Source of the DNA: Pegoplata infirma
Taxonomy: Eukaryota; Arthropoda; Insecta; Diptera; Anthomyiidae
DNA length: 64,000 bases
NCBI GenBank assembly: GCA_963921195.1
Contig: OY992538.1
Coordinates: forward strand, 1,674,001 to 1,738,000
Reading direction: 5' to 3'
Position 1 is the stretch's first letter. Each line of letters begins with the position of its first letter. Shown here one piece after another: positions 20,405-31,299 of this stretch. The position numbers and the translations under genes are program-made. Under the pieces are notes generated by a model, which worked only from the letters and a program-made list of their open reading frames with translations, ran no database searches and was not told the DNA's origin.

Positions 20405-21770
20405 CATTATTTTGATGGACTTAAAAAAATATTGACGAAAAAAAACACATTGATGAAAATAAATATTGATAAAAAAATTTTTTGAGGAAAACAAAAAAAA
20501 AAAAACAAGTTAGAAAGTTATCGTCGGTCAAGACCGACCAGTGTTTTCCGGAAAATGGGTCTCAAGTCCAAACATAGACCGATTGGATCTATCTTTTGTT
20601 AGATCTTTATTTAGTGTAGAAAACACACACAGATCAAATTTTAGTGGAATTGGTTTATTTTTTTGCCAATAGTCTGATTAACTGAATATCGGTCGAAATT
20701 TTTATATGGGGGACTAAGTCCAAAAATGGTCTAATTATATTCCAATTCGATTTGGTTAATAAAGTACACGTTTAACACCTAAAAATAAAATTTGTATAAA
20801 ATATTTCCATTTTTAGGAATTTTGAGGGAATTATGTGAATATCGGGACGGTGGTTTGTTTGGGGACTACCAGAAGGACTGACCCTATTCCTTTGAAATTT
20901 GGAATGATGATTCGTGCATACAAAATTTGATTACATATAAAATTTCAAAATGATATCTATTAAAATGCAGGTATTAAGTCATTTAAGCCTAATCCAAAGG
21001 GGGCGTTTGTATGGGGGCTAGGTCATAACATGAACCGATTTTTTTTAATTTCAATAGGCTTCGTCCTTGGGCCAAAAGATGCTTAAGTTTCAAATTTCAA
21101 GTCAATTGGTTAAAAATTGCGACCTGTATCTTGCTTAAACCGATAGATGGACAGACGGACGGACATCGCTAAATCGACTCAAAAAGTGATTCTGAGTCGA
21201 TCGGTATACTTGAAAGTAGGTCTAGGACCAATATTTTGGGTAGTTACAAACATCAGCACAAAATCATTATACCCTGTACCACAGAGTGGTGTAGGGTATA
21301 AAAATTGATTGAAAAAAAAATTATGAAAAAAAAATTGAGGAAAAAAAATATTGATAAAAAAATATTGAGAAAAATAATTGATGAAAAAAAATATTGATGA
21401 AAAAAAAATATTGATGAAAAAAAAATCTTGATGAAAAGAAATATTGATGAAAAAATTTTGATGAAAAAAATATTGACGAAAAAAATACATTGATGTAAAA
21501 AAATATCGATAAAATAAATACTAATGAGAAATATATATTGATGAAAAAAGAAAAATATTGACTAAAAAAAACAAAATTTTTGATAAACACAAAAAAAAAT
21601 TATTGTAAAGAATGTATGAAAAAAAATTTTTGTGATGAAAAAATATTGATGAAAAATAAAATTTGATGAAAAAAATATTGATAAAAAAAAATATTGAAGA
21701 AAAAAAAATATTGATCAAAAAAACATTGAAAAATATTGATAAAAACCATTAATGAAAAAAAAAATTATCA
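20405..21770. repeat. ATTGATGAAAAAAAAT minisatellite split by a mini-me-like element
   Basis: Degenerate units of about 15-18 bp (ATTGATGAAAAAAAAT and variants) occupy 20405-20496 and 21301-21770. Translated, they give low-complexity Phe/Ile/Ser/Tyr-rich frames that are artefacts. The array is interrupted at 20497-21300. Confidence 0.8.
20497..21300 (-). mobile_element. mini-me/DINE-1-like repeat in a minisatellite
   Basis: Left end AACAAGTTAGAAAGTTATCG; right end TACCACAGAGTGGTGTAGGG then TATAAA, a stem-loop typical of this family. Internally, ATGGACAGACGGACGGACAT (the inverse of a GTCY run) is followed by CGCTAAATCGACTC and GGTCTAGGACC. Seen on the minus strand relative to the copies at 4413, 41594 and 46770. 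No coding capacity. Confidence 0.7.
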
Positions 21771-23470
21771 AAAATAATTATAGCCCTCTTTTCGCATAAC
21801 CATATATATGTATGTTAACATTAACCGTTTAACCGAAAACGCAACCACGTTTAACAAAATGTACTTGACATCACTGTGGTTGGTGTCAAAATTTATTAAG
21901 GCAAACAAGAAAATATAGGTGTATGTATTTGCTATAACAAGAAAAATAGGGTTGTGTCTATGCTATTCCATTAAAAATGTGAACTTGGCTTCACTTTTTA
22001 CCGACGCTTTAAATTAACACCGATAATTATGCACGCTAAAAATAAGCGTGAATAATTTAAAATTTGTATGGGTAAGAGTATATACGGTTAAACGAAAACA
22101 GGGCTTATGTTACGTTTTATTCACCAGCTGGTGAATATTTTTTTTATTCACCACGAGATTACAAACCCAAGTCACTAAAATTTTTGGTTTTAAGAAAATG
22201 AAAACAGTTAGCTTATAAAGTCAAACATTATCATGTTAAAAAAAAAAAATGATCAAATTTGTGTTAAAAATCGAAAAATATTTGAATGAAAAAATATTTA
22301 ATGAATCACCTATTAATTTGGTGGTTAACATAACAATTGCCTTTATCGAAGGAGTTTCAACAAAAAATTTATTAAAACCGCGTTTTTCGCGACTGAAATC
22401 CGTTTTCAGTTCTTTCTGTGTAGTTCGAATTGCGACATTTAGTATGACAATACCAAGTTAATTGACATTTGCTAAACGTGAACTCTAAATTAGAGTAAAT
22501 AAACTGTCATTTAAACTAAGTTCCTTATGAGTTTATAAAGTGTTTGCGTTATCATTATCATTGATACTTTTAATTGAAAATAAGAATGCATTTTTGTCAC
22601 ATTAACAATATGTATTGTTTATTCTATAAAAAACGTTGTTGAGCTAAAATTTCGTTGTAAATAATTTGTTTAGTTGATTTTGATTTCAAGATATTTCTTT
22701 TTGTGTAAGGTATCTGACCCATTTAATATTTATCTAATTTTGTTCCTCTGAATTTTACACAATTTTTTAGTTGTTCAAACATTCTTATTATTTACGCCTG
22801 GTCATAGGTTGTAGACTCCCCTTAATATATTGAGCCTATTAGTTTTCTAAACCAACTTAATTTATTTTAAAACATTCTATTATCCAACCACAAAACAATC
22901 TAATTTAAAATTCCTTTGAGATATCACTGGTAGACCAATTTTTCCAAAACTTTCAGATATTTTTATTGTACATACAGGGATGAATACATATTGTATGCAT
23001 TAGCATTGGTTTTTCAATTAATCCCTAGAGAAGTTATTTTGCTTTCAAAACATTAACAAAAATAATATGAATATAAGGAAAAAATTTACAGCGTGATGAT
23101 ATTATTCCTAAATTGGTCACTTAGGTAATTTGTCTATTGAAAACAATTTTATAAAGTAGATGAAATTTTAGCCATCATGTTAGGGAAATGTAGAACAACT
23201 AGTGTGTGATTTAAATATAATTTAGAAATATTTTTACAAAATTTTGTATAAGTCAAAACAAATTTAATTTATAAAACGTTAAATGTTTTTATTATACATT
23301 TGTTTATTCTTATACATATATTAGTCATGTGTCCTTATTTTTAAAAATTTACTAAGTAAATTTGCAATCGGAAACGAATTTGAGTTTAAATTAAACAGGA
23401 TTGACATCTTCAGGCAAGCATAAAATTTTGATTGTATTTTATTTTTATTTCCAATTTCTGTATTGAGAAA
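21771..23470. other. AT-rich DNA, nothing recognised
   Basis: Contains a short palindrome ATTCACCAGCTGGTGAAT near 22120 and an unrecognised 70-residue frame at 22249-22461. No repeat family with clear ends was identified. Confidence 0.35.
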
Positions 23471-23478
23471 ATCAAATA

Positions 23479-24359
23479 CACTCAAAAAAAAAAACTGTAA
23501 TGTTAGCAAAAAAAGCTTGTAAATCTACAAGAAAATTTGCTGATTTTGAACCCACAATTTTTTTGCTAAAGTTAGCAAAAATGTTTTGCCAAGAATTAGT
23601 AAACAAAAAATTTTTTTTTTTTTTACACATTTGAGGACCCCATTGGGTTCGGACCCGATAGGTCCAGACCCCGATGGGCCTAGACCTAGTTGGGTTCCTT
23701 AAAAATCGTCATAGTTTTTGATCCAAAATTTGTGTCCGTTTCGCTCTACCTTGCTTAGTTTTTGAGATACGTGATTATAGGGGACCACTGGGGTCTTGAG
23801 AATTAAAAAACTCGCTAACTTCAAAAATATTACTCGAAGAGCTTTTGACTATTTTGCGGTCTTGTTCTACGTATTGAGAGCTACAAAAATGCTTTTGGAC
23901 TTTTGGTTGTGTCAGCAATATTTACCGAGATATGAGCATTTTAAAATTTTCGGGAATGCTAACTTTTTTGCATCCAAAGTTAGGGCCCATTAGGGTCCAC
24001 ACATGTGAAGAGGACCCGCGAAAGTATGGAGATTCTAAGAACCAAAAATGTCCTCCATTTTGCTCTATCTGGCTTAGTTTCCGAGATAGAGCCATTTTAA
24101 GTTTTCTGAAAATAAAAAAAAATTTACCATTTATTTTTGCTAATGTTAGCAAAAAATCTTGTAAAAATGTTGTCAACTCAATTTCAAATCTTAGCAAAAG
24201 AAATTAGTTCAACGTTTGTTTAAAATTGCTAATGTGCTAAATGAAGTTTACAAGAATTTTTTGCTAACATGCTAATCTCAACTAAAAATTTGCTAAAAGT
24301 TAGCTAACTAGCATTAGCAAAAAAAAATTAGTAAATCTACTAACGTATTTTTTTGAGTG
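23479..24359. mobile_element. 881-bp CACTCAAAAAAA-ended MITE carrying the shared module
   Basis: TA (23477-23478) then CACTCAAAAAAAAAAACTGT at the left; TATTTTTTTGAGTG then TA at the right. TTGCTAA/TTAGCAA phrases flank the interior on both sides. The interior holds the shared module (23636-23810, inverted) and a second GAGATA/CTATCT-rich part (23920-24110). A sister copy lies at 43272-44123. Frames on both strands at 23922-24207 are complementary shadows without family similarity. Confidence 0.8.
23636..23810 (-). repeat. Shared ~180-bp module, copy 2
   Basis: On the minus strand it reads AAAACTAAGCAAGGTAGAGC, then GAAACGGACACAAATTTTGG, then GGTCTAGGCCC/GGTCCGAACCCAATGG phrases, as in the other four copies. 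Confidence 0.75.
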
Positions 24360-24514
24360 TACTTAATTTGATATAAATTTCATATAAGCAGCTTAACTTA
24401 ATTTTTGACATAATTATGTTTGTTTGAGTGTACGAGTATTTAAGATTTATTTTTTTTATTTCTAACTAATTGTATGGTATACGTTCATAAAAATTCTGAT
24501 ACCCGCAAAAATCA

Positions 24515-25869
24515 GTATATGAGTTAAAACACCTCAATTGAACCGAAAAAAGTAGCATTTTTGACCTTACCCCTTTCGAATTCGATGAAACTTGGAATAT
24601 AGTTGGGCCCTTACAAAAAAATCATAGTGCCAAAATTTTAGACTTCTCGTAGTTTTTCTTCCCGAGATATGGGGTCTTGAAAATTGGCAAAATCGTATAT
24701 ATTTGACAAAAGTGTTCTGAGATAAATAAAGATAACTCGAAAAGTAATAACAATTCAGGTCTCAGTTAGGTTGCAGATAATAGGTAATAAGACAGCCTTT
24801 GAAATGACATTCCCCAAGATTTTTTTTGATAAAGGTCAAAGGTCATTGGTTTTAACCTTAATGTTTGGAGAGCTATATCTCAAAAACCGATATTTTTAAA
24901 ATTTTGGAAAAAATATATGTTGTTAAGAATCACCTACACTACTTAAGTTTAAATTTTCAGGATGGAGACTTCATTGGAACTTTTTATATTAATAGAAACA
25001 TTGTGACAGGAAAGAAAAAGCGGTGTCACATCCCTTAGAAAAAAAAAATATTTTTTTTTGTCTTTAAAATTCTGGTACCAAAATTAATTTTTCTGAATGT
25101 TTTTGACGTACTGAGTCCAAATATGACCTTTGAACTGGCCTATTGCTATTACTTTTCAAGATATTTGCACATAAATGTGTGAAAATTGCTCAAATGCTAT
25201 TGCTGTGTTTTTTTGAACATTTAGGTGCATATATCTTGAAAAGTAATAGCGATAGGCCAGTTCAAAGGTCATATTTGGACTCAGCACGTCAAAAACATTT
25301 AGAAAAATGAATTTTGGTACCAGAATTTCAAAGACAAAAAAAAATATTTTTTTTTTAAGGGAAATTACACCGCTTTTTCTTTCCTGTCACAATGTTTCTG
25401 TTAATATAAAAAGTTCCGATGAAGTCTCCATCCTGAAAATTTAAACTTAAGTAGTATAAAAGATTCTTAACAACATATATTTTTTTCAAAATTTTAAAAA
25501 TATCGTTTTTTGAGATATAGCTCTCCAAAAATTAAGGTTAAAACCAATGACCTTTGACCTTTTTCGAAAAAAATCTTGGGGAAAGCCATTTTAAAGGCTG
25601 TCTCATTACCTATTATTTGCAAGACTGACTGAGACCTGTATTGTTGTTACTTTTCGAGTTGTCTTTATTTATCTCAGAACACCTTTATCAAATATATACG
25701 ATTTTGTTAATTTTCAAGACAGCATATCTCGAATACTGGAATGACCAGAAGCCTGAAAAATTGGCAAAATCTCTTTTTTGTTAAAGTAAACCCCAGTTCT
25801 TAATTTTATTAAATTTGGAGGAGGTGCGGTCAACTCCTCGGTTGAATTGAGGTGTTTTAGCTCATATAC
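24515..25869. repeat. 1.36-kb foldback with ~650-bp arms
   Basis: The left arm (24515-25176) begins GTATATGAGTTAAAACACCT. The right arm (25217-25869) ends AGGTGTTTTAGCTCATATAC. Pairing continues almost without break (for example AATATATGTTGTTAAGAATC with GATTCTTAACAACATATATT) up to a loop of about 40 bp. Transcription through it would yield a long hairpin RNA, a possible Dicer-2 substrate in flies. No ORF. The terminal family is not known. Confidence 0.88.
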
Positions 25870-26086
25870 TTTTGTACTACATCATTATTTTGTAGTACAT
25901 CATTATTGCGTGTATGTCAAGAGCCTGTATTTATAACCCTTTGTCTGTCATTTTCGCGAAAATTACTTTTTGAAAGCAAAAAAAAAAAAAAAAAATCGCC
26001 CTCATCTATGGTATAAATTTCAGAATAAAAATATTTGTTTGCTGTTAGTTTTTCTGCATTTTTGGTTTCCCAAGTAAAAATGTAAA

Positions 26087-26260
26087 GGATCAGTACTGAT
26101 CCAAAAAATGGATCGCTAAGATTAGAACAGTTTTAATCGAACGGATACAATTTCATCCGAAAAATGGGTTTATCTAATTATATAAACCCATTTTTCGGAT
26201 GACATCGTGTCCGTGCGATTACAACTGATCTTATTTTAGCGATCCATTTTTCGGATCAGT
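26087..26260. repeat. Hairpin element of ~170 bp (GGATCAGT ends)
   Basis: ACTGATCCAAAAAATGGATC at the left pairs with GATCCATTTTTCGGATCAGT at the right. The centre CATCCGAAAAATGGGTTTAT is mirrored by ATAAACCCATTTTTCGGATG. Arms are about 80 bp. Confidence 0.8.
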
Positions 26261-26808
26261 TAAATATGTACAAAAATAATATTATTTCACCAAAAATTTT
26301 TTTTCTCCTGAATTTTTTTTCTAAATTTTTTTTTCTCAAAATTAATTTTTTTTACCATTTTTTTACAAATTCCCTTTTTTCATTTTTTTTTTTCAAATAA
26401 ATTTTTGTAAATTTTGACTTTTCAAATTATATTTTTTCTTTGCTTGGATATTTCTGTTAATAAAATAATTTGTTGGTGTTTGTTTATTAGAAATATGTAT
26501 ATTAATTTTGATTAAGTGCTAATTAATCACTTCCCCGTATAAATACACATTTATGTTAATTTTTTTCCCCTTAAGTCACAACTTTTCGTTTGTAATTTGT
26601 TCAGTTCATAATTGTTTGGTACGCGTAATTATGCCTTCAAGACTTATTAAATGTTATGCTTTTATATGGGTGCCTAAGCAAAAAACAAATTTATTTTTAT
26701 TTTATTTTATAACACGCAAATTCTAATTAAGTTATCAAACTAAAAATGTCAAAATCAAAAATAACAACAAATTAATTATCACACAACCCCTTTAATAATT
26801 TTTTTGTA

Positions 26809-27055
26809 CACACAGAAAAATAAATTGCCAACTGAATTTTTCAGTTGAAGCAACTCCAAATATGGTTGTTGCTACTTAAATATGCTGTGACTAATATATT
26901 TTATGATTGCTTCAACTAAAAGTCAGTTATATCAACGTTATTCAGTTGTGACTACCGATATTAAATTGCGACAGCCTATATATGAGTGATTCAACCTAAT
27001 TTTAGTTACATTAACTGACTTTCAGTTGGCAATTGGCAAATTTGTTTTCTGTGTG
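26809..27055. mobile_element. 247-bp MITE, CACACAGAAAA ends, copy 1
   Basis: TA then CACACAGAAAAATAAATTGC; right end TTTGTTTTCTGTGTG then TA. CAACTGAA/TTCAGTTG and TTGCTTCAACT motifs repeat inside. The copy at 38665-38911 has exactly the same length. Confidence 0.85.
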
Positions 27056-27424
27056 TAGTTATGTGGAAGTAAGCTTAAATTTTGGTGATTTATGGTACGT
27101 GTAAATGTTTTTTTTTTTTTAACTTTCTGAAAAGAACGATTGTTTTTAATATTACTAGTGCTAAATGCACCGCTAAAACATTATTGACAGCACCTAAAGG
27201 GTTAATTGTAAAAATTTTACAGTTATGTGGGGCTCACACTTACGACCTAAAACAAGCTGTTTAGCAGAACACCAGTAACAAAATAAAAACGTAATGTACA
27301 CAGAACAAGGACATTTTTAAACACGTAGCTCTTAAGCATTTAATAACAGTGGGTGGCCGGTTAACGGCCACGCCCACTTCTTAAAAAATTTGTAATTTGT
27401 GTTTTAATCTCTTTAAATTTAGTA

Positions 27425-27590
27425 CACTCACAATAAATTCTCTGTCCAATCAGCAGAAAAATCTGCTGAAAATACACCAATTTTAATCATATGAGAAATC
27501 TGCTGATTTTAGCTTACACGGTTTGCTGTCATGATTATCTAGATGAAATCTGTCAAAACAGCAGAGAAATTTGTCTTTATGAAAACTTTA
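27425..27590. mobile_element. Partial CACTCA-ended MITE with CAGCAGA phrases
   Basis: Starts CACTCACAATAAATTCTCTG after TA and repeats TCTGCTGA/TCAGCAGA. The right end is not identified; a pogo-like MITE begins at 27594. Similar CAGCAGA phrases occur in copy a near 1490. Confidence 0.4.
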
Positions 27591-27593
27591 ATA

Positions 27594-27819
27594 CAGTCAA
27601 ACTCGGTTATAACGAATTCTCGGTTATAACGAACTTATTCTAAAGTCCCGAAGTTTTGTCATAAATTTTCACACAAAATACTTTTTTTATAACAAACTCG
27701 GTTATAACGAATCCTCGGCTAAAACGAACTGCATATTATGGTCCCACGAACACAATTTAATGTATATTTAATTTTTTGACACAGTTTTTCTTTTTAGTTA
27801 TGCATACTCTCAATGACTG
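27594..27819. mobile_element. pogo/Tigger-like MITE
   Basis: TA (27592-27593), then CAGTCAAACTCGGTTATAAC; right end CAATGACTG then TA (27820-27821). TCGGTTATAACGAA is repeated three to four times within the first 130 bp. A CAGTCAAACTCGGTTATAACGAA-type terminus is typical of pogo-group Tc1/mariner elements. The right end matches only over the last six bases. Confidence 0.6.
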
Positions 27820-27827
27820 TAGAAATA

Positions 27828-29055
27828 ATCATCCTTATTTCTAAATACGCGCATCACTTCGACGTCGAATGAGTTTCACTTTCGACGACCGAGTTTCGCC
27901 ACATTCTACAATACTTCAGTGGTATCGGTGAAGGAATATCGATTAATTTTTGTCATCACTAGCAAAACACAAAAAAAACAACAAAACATATAAAATAACA
28001 TGAATTGTAAATTAATTTAAATCATATTGCGGGTCATATTTTATATTTATTTTCAATCTTACTATAATATATACACTCAGAAAATTATGTAAGTTACTAC
28101 ATGTTAGTTGTTTGTATATTTTACAGTAGTTAGTTGTTTTCAACTGCAAAGTCAGTTGTTTTTGTATGAAAAATATCAAACAACTATTTCTGTTAGTTAT
28201 TTTAAGTAGTTTTCTTGAATAACTAACAAAAAAGTACTGTGATGTAGTAACAGTTATTTAAAGTAGTTAATTTTATTTTATTATCTCTGAAAAATTTTCA
28301 AAGTTTTTTTTCCAAAAAATATATTTTATTTTTTTTTATTTTTCACAACTTTTTTTTTAAAAAAAAAACTTTGAAAAAATTTGGTCTTAAATTTTTTTCT
28401 GAAAAATTTTTTGAAAAAAAAAATATTTATTGATTTTTTATTTTTACTACATTTATTTGTTTTGACTACAAATGTAAGTAGTTTTTACTACATAAATCAG
28501 TTGTTTTTTGTCAGTTAAAATAACTAACATTGTTAGTTGATTTAACTGAAAAAGTAGTTGACACCAAAACAACTTACAAAGTAGTTATTTTAACTGACAT
28601 TTTCAGTTGATTTTACTAACATAATTTTTTGAGTGTATAATTAAAAAATTAAGAATAAGTATTTTAAACTTCAGAAATTTAACAAAAAATCGCCATAAAC
28701 GAAAATCCGTCATTGTGTGGCACAGTCCGGGAACAAATGCAGTTTGCATTTTCATGGTTTTTATTCTGCCGGAGACACTTTTATTACATAATTTATACAA
28801 AAATAAAACACTTAATTGATATTTAAAAGAAAATTCTATTATTTTTATTGATTTGGGTAAAAAAAACACAATTTTCTATAAAAACGCGCCAAAAAAAATG
28901 TCGAACAAAAATGTAAGAATCTGGCGTCGAAGACGAATTGAGGAATACGTCGAAACATATGTTTTTCGTCTGTATCATCTCCAACGTATTCAGGAATACC
29001 AAAAATTACCTTCGTCGCGTTTTAAGCGCGTTTATGACAACAGGAATAGCCCCGA
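27828..29055 (+). mobile_element. Interspersed repeat, copy 2, split by a MITE
   Basis: Inverted relative to copy 1 (10288-12252). It begins TCATCCTTATTTCTAAATAC and ends GACAACAGGAATAGCCCC. Without the insertion at 28074-28635 it is about 665 bp, matching copy 1 without its transposon. The MITE entered at the same TATA-rich site that the DD37E transposon used in copy 1. Confidence 0.75.
28074..28635. mobile_element. 562-bp CACTCA-ended MITE in repeat copy 2
   Basis: TA then CACTCAGAAAATTATGTAAG; right end ACATAATTTTTTGAGTG then TA. The interior repeats GTAGTT/AACTAC and GTTAGTT/AACTAAC phrases. Non-coding. Confidence 0.8.
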
Positions 29056-29080
29056 ATATCACAAAAAAGGGGACAGTTAG
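28898..29080 (+). CDS. Small Arg-rich ORF of repeat copy 2, unknown function
   Basis: From the ATG at 28898 the frame reads MSNKNVRIWRRRRIEEYVET, then YVFRLYHLQRIQEYQKL and PSSRFKRVYDNRNSP. It ends shortly after the repeat boundary, so the last few residues come from flanking DNA. The larger frame opens at 28853, but the stretch before 28898 is not conserved in sense with copy 1, so I prefer the inner ATG. The C-terminal 33 or so residues are identical in copy 1. It looks like the first coding exon or N-terminus of a longer protein cut off by the repeat edge. No family was recognised. Four consecutive arginines could serve nuclear entry or nucleic acid binding; that is only an inference. Confidence 0.35.
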   Translation: MSNKNVRIWRRRRIEEYVETYVFRLYHLQRIQEYQKLPSSRFKRVYDNRNSPEYHKKGDS

Positions 29081-29099
29081 ACACCTGCCACGCCCACAT

Positions 29100-29750
29100 T
29101 TTAAAAATATTTAAAAACAAGGTTTTATTCAACAAGTGGCCCTGATCTTTTGAAAAGCGGATACATTTTCTCATTTGTAGTCATTTTTCAATCCGTATTT
29201 TTTCATGGTTTTATATCGATTTGTGTTAACGATTTGTATTATTACAAAAAAAAGCTTCGTAATGAAAATTGACAAAAGCTTAATGATAAATGACTCACGT
29301 TTTCAACCGAAGACAGGTTTTATTTGATCAATGAAACTGGTGTCATTAAAGTTCCATTCAATGAAAACTTACATGGAAATAATACAAATATTCGTAGCAC
29401 TTGTTTAAAACGTTTAATGAAGTGTTTCATTAAATGTATAAAGTATGCATTGATCAAATGTGGAATAGCCTTACCTACGGACCATATTCCATATTTTCCG
29501 AGGAAATTTTTTTTTCGCGAAAAAATACAATGCATTTTCTATATTTATATTTAAAAACTATCCCAAAAGCATAAAAATTTAATTTTTGTAGTACCTAGGC
29601 TTTACAATTTTAAATAGCGAATATCGCGAATACGAGCTGGCGCCATTGAATTTAGCGTACCCGAAAATAGCTTTACCAGCAGGGTGCCCAGATTGTTAAT
29701 TTCTGCGACTAGCACAGTGTAAATAATTAATACGCATTAATTATAGCATA
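29100..29750. other. AT-rich DNA with overlapping chance frames
   Basis: Frames on opposite strands at 29320-29554 are mirror shadows, and TTGATCAATGAAAC/TTGATCAAATG phrases create local dyads. No family recognised. Confidence 0.35.
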
Positions 29751-29756
29751 TACATA

Positions 29757-29990
29757 TCTATGCATTAGGTTAGGTTGGATGGGAGTCCGCTAATTTGGCA
29801 AATTTACTCGGAGGCCCAAAGGCCCATTGTGATTTCCGTAATTCCCTCTGATATATATTGGTTTTATTTACCTCTTAAACCCCCCCCGAATCTGTAGATA
29901 TTCTGGTAGAGATGTCAATGAGACACCGTTTAGGCAATCCAAGTACATTACACGATCATTCTTACAAGGAAGGTCTCCCATGGTGTCACC
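29757..29990 (-). repeat. Interspersed repeat beginning GGTTAGGTTGG, copy 2
   Basis: Inverted copy of 16473-16676. On the plus strand: AGGTTAGGTTGGATGGGAGT, GGCCCATTGTGATTTCCGT, ATTCTGGTAGAGATGTCA, GTTTAGGCAATCCAAGT. Likely SINE- or LINE-tail-derived. Confidence 0.6.
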
Positions 29991-30436
29991 CGCCGATCTA
30001 TATGGAATTGGTTTTATTTTGTAAAGCAGGAAAAATAAAGGGACACATATTTTTTTTAGCGGCCTAAAGTCATATTTAGGGAGAGAAAATGAGGGAGGAT
30101 GAAACGGTAATTTTTCAGCATTTGCTTTTATCTCCTATATTATACAAAGAAACCTAGTCTAGGTGCATATCAAATGAAAGGTCTTTTGAAAACCTATCTT
30201 CGTGTGTTAACAACGTGTCCAAACATGCACAACTTTCGTCATTTTGTTAATAAGTCAAAAAATATTTACTTTCTTGGCACGTTGTTAGCATCACGAGATA
30301 GGTATTTTAAATACCTTCAATCTGATACCAAATATACCTATACTAATTATAAATAAATAGGCGTTAAATCGTAAAAAACTTAAAAAGGTTAAATTCCACC
30401 ATACAAATCGACTGCCCCAAAAATGAGTTTGAGCAG

Positions 30437-31280
30437 TGTAACGTGCCGTTACAAGGAAAACACTTTTACATATACCTCATCACTCTACTTGTACCCAATA
30501 CCCAGTTGTTTTATAGTTAATAATAGCAAATAGTTAGTACTATCTCGCAATTCTCGTTGAGTTGGTCAAATTGTTATTTATAATGACAAAGTTTGGCTGA
30601 CTAAAACAACGAGAATCCAGTTGGAGTTCGTGTTATATTTCGTACTGCAGACGTTGTATAATCGTAAGCCGACAAGATTCCTGCTCCCGACTCCGCCGTG
30701 TGCCGTAGTTGGTAGTTTAAAAGTATCATACCAACCCGAACGCCGATTATTGTTCGTATTAGCCACCGTATTTACTTTCATGAATGCCGTTTATTGTTCG
30801 TATATATTTTACTAACACGAACGCCGTTTATCGTTCGTGTTCACTTCGTAGCTTTGCATTACTTCAGTAACCCGAACGCCATTTATCGTTGGTTTTTGCT
30901 CAGTGGTATTACATTAACCCATTCAACCGAAACGCCTGTTATTGTTTGTATTGGCAATCTTATAAACATACACGAACGACGTGTTTTGTTCGTGTCTACT
31001 TTATAATATTGGACAAATCCTTGAGAGCCTGCAACCAACGCCGTGGTTGCCGACGACCTTGAAGCAAATCGTCATTGCCAAAGACGATCGAAGAGCCGAT
31101 TGAATTTATATTAGCTTAAGTAGTATAAGACAACTAGGTTAAGATCTTGTTAATAAAGTTGTGTGCGAGATAAGATCGTACTTTTGTAGTTAAACCACAA
31201 AAGCATTCGTCTTTTATTTATTCAAAGGAAGCAGACCTTTGTCGAACCTGGACAGACTGAGCTCTATCCTAGCTGGAAAA
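30437..31280. repeat. Possible solo LTR with a dyad-repeat array
   Basis: TGTAACGTGCCGTTACAAGG at 30437 resembles the start of some BEL/Pao-type LTRs, and an AATAAA lies at about 31150. Between 30735 and 30995 an imperfect palindrome of the form CGAACGCCGTTTATTGTTCG recurs six times at spacings of about 35-60 bp. The 3' border and a target duplication were not found, so the LTR reading is tentative. Open frames here are not recognised. Confidence 0.35.
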
Positions 31281-31299
31281 TAAAACTGCATAATAGCGG

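Noticed and set aside
21179..21718. Overlapping minus-strand frames rich in Phe, Ile, Ser and Tyr
   Set aside because: They are translations of the ATTGATGAAAAAAAAT minisatellite in several frames and have no independent support.
23922..24207. Two 91-residue frames on opposite strands, also echoed at 43658-43910
   Set aside because: Both copies lie in a MITE pair; sharing follows from DNA homology, and neither frame resembles a known protein or shows a codon-position pattern.
27341..29100. CCACGCCCAC phrases as Sp/KLF-type regulatory sites
   Set aside because: They recur near repeat borders (27370, 29090, also 13093) without other promoter features, so they are more likely repeat remnants.
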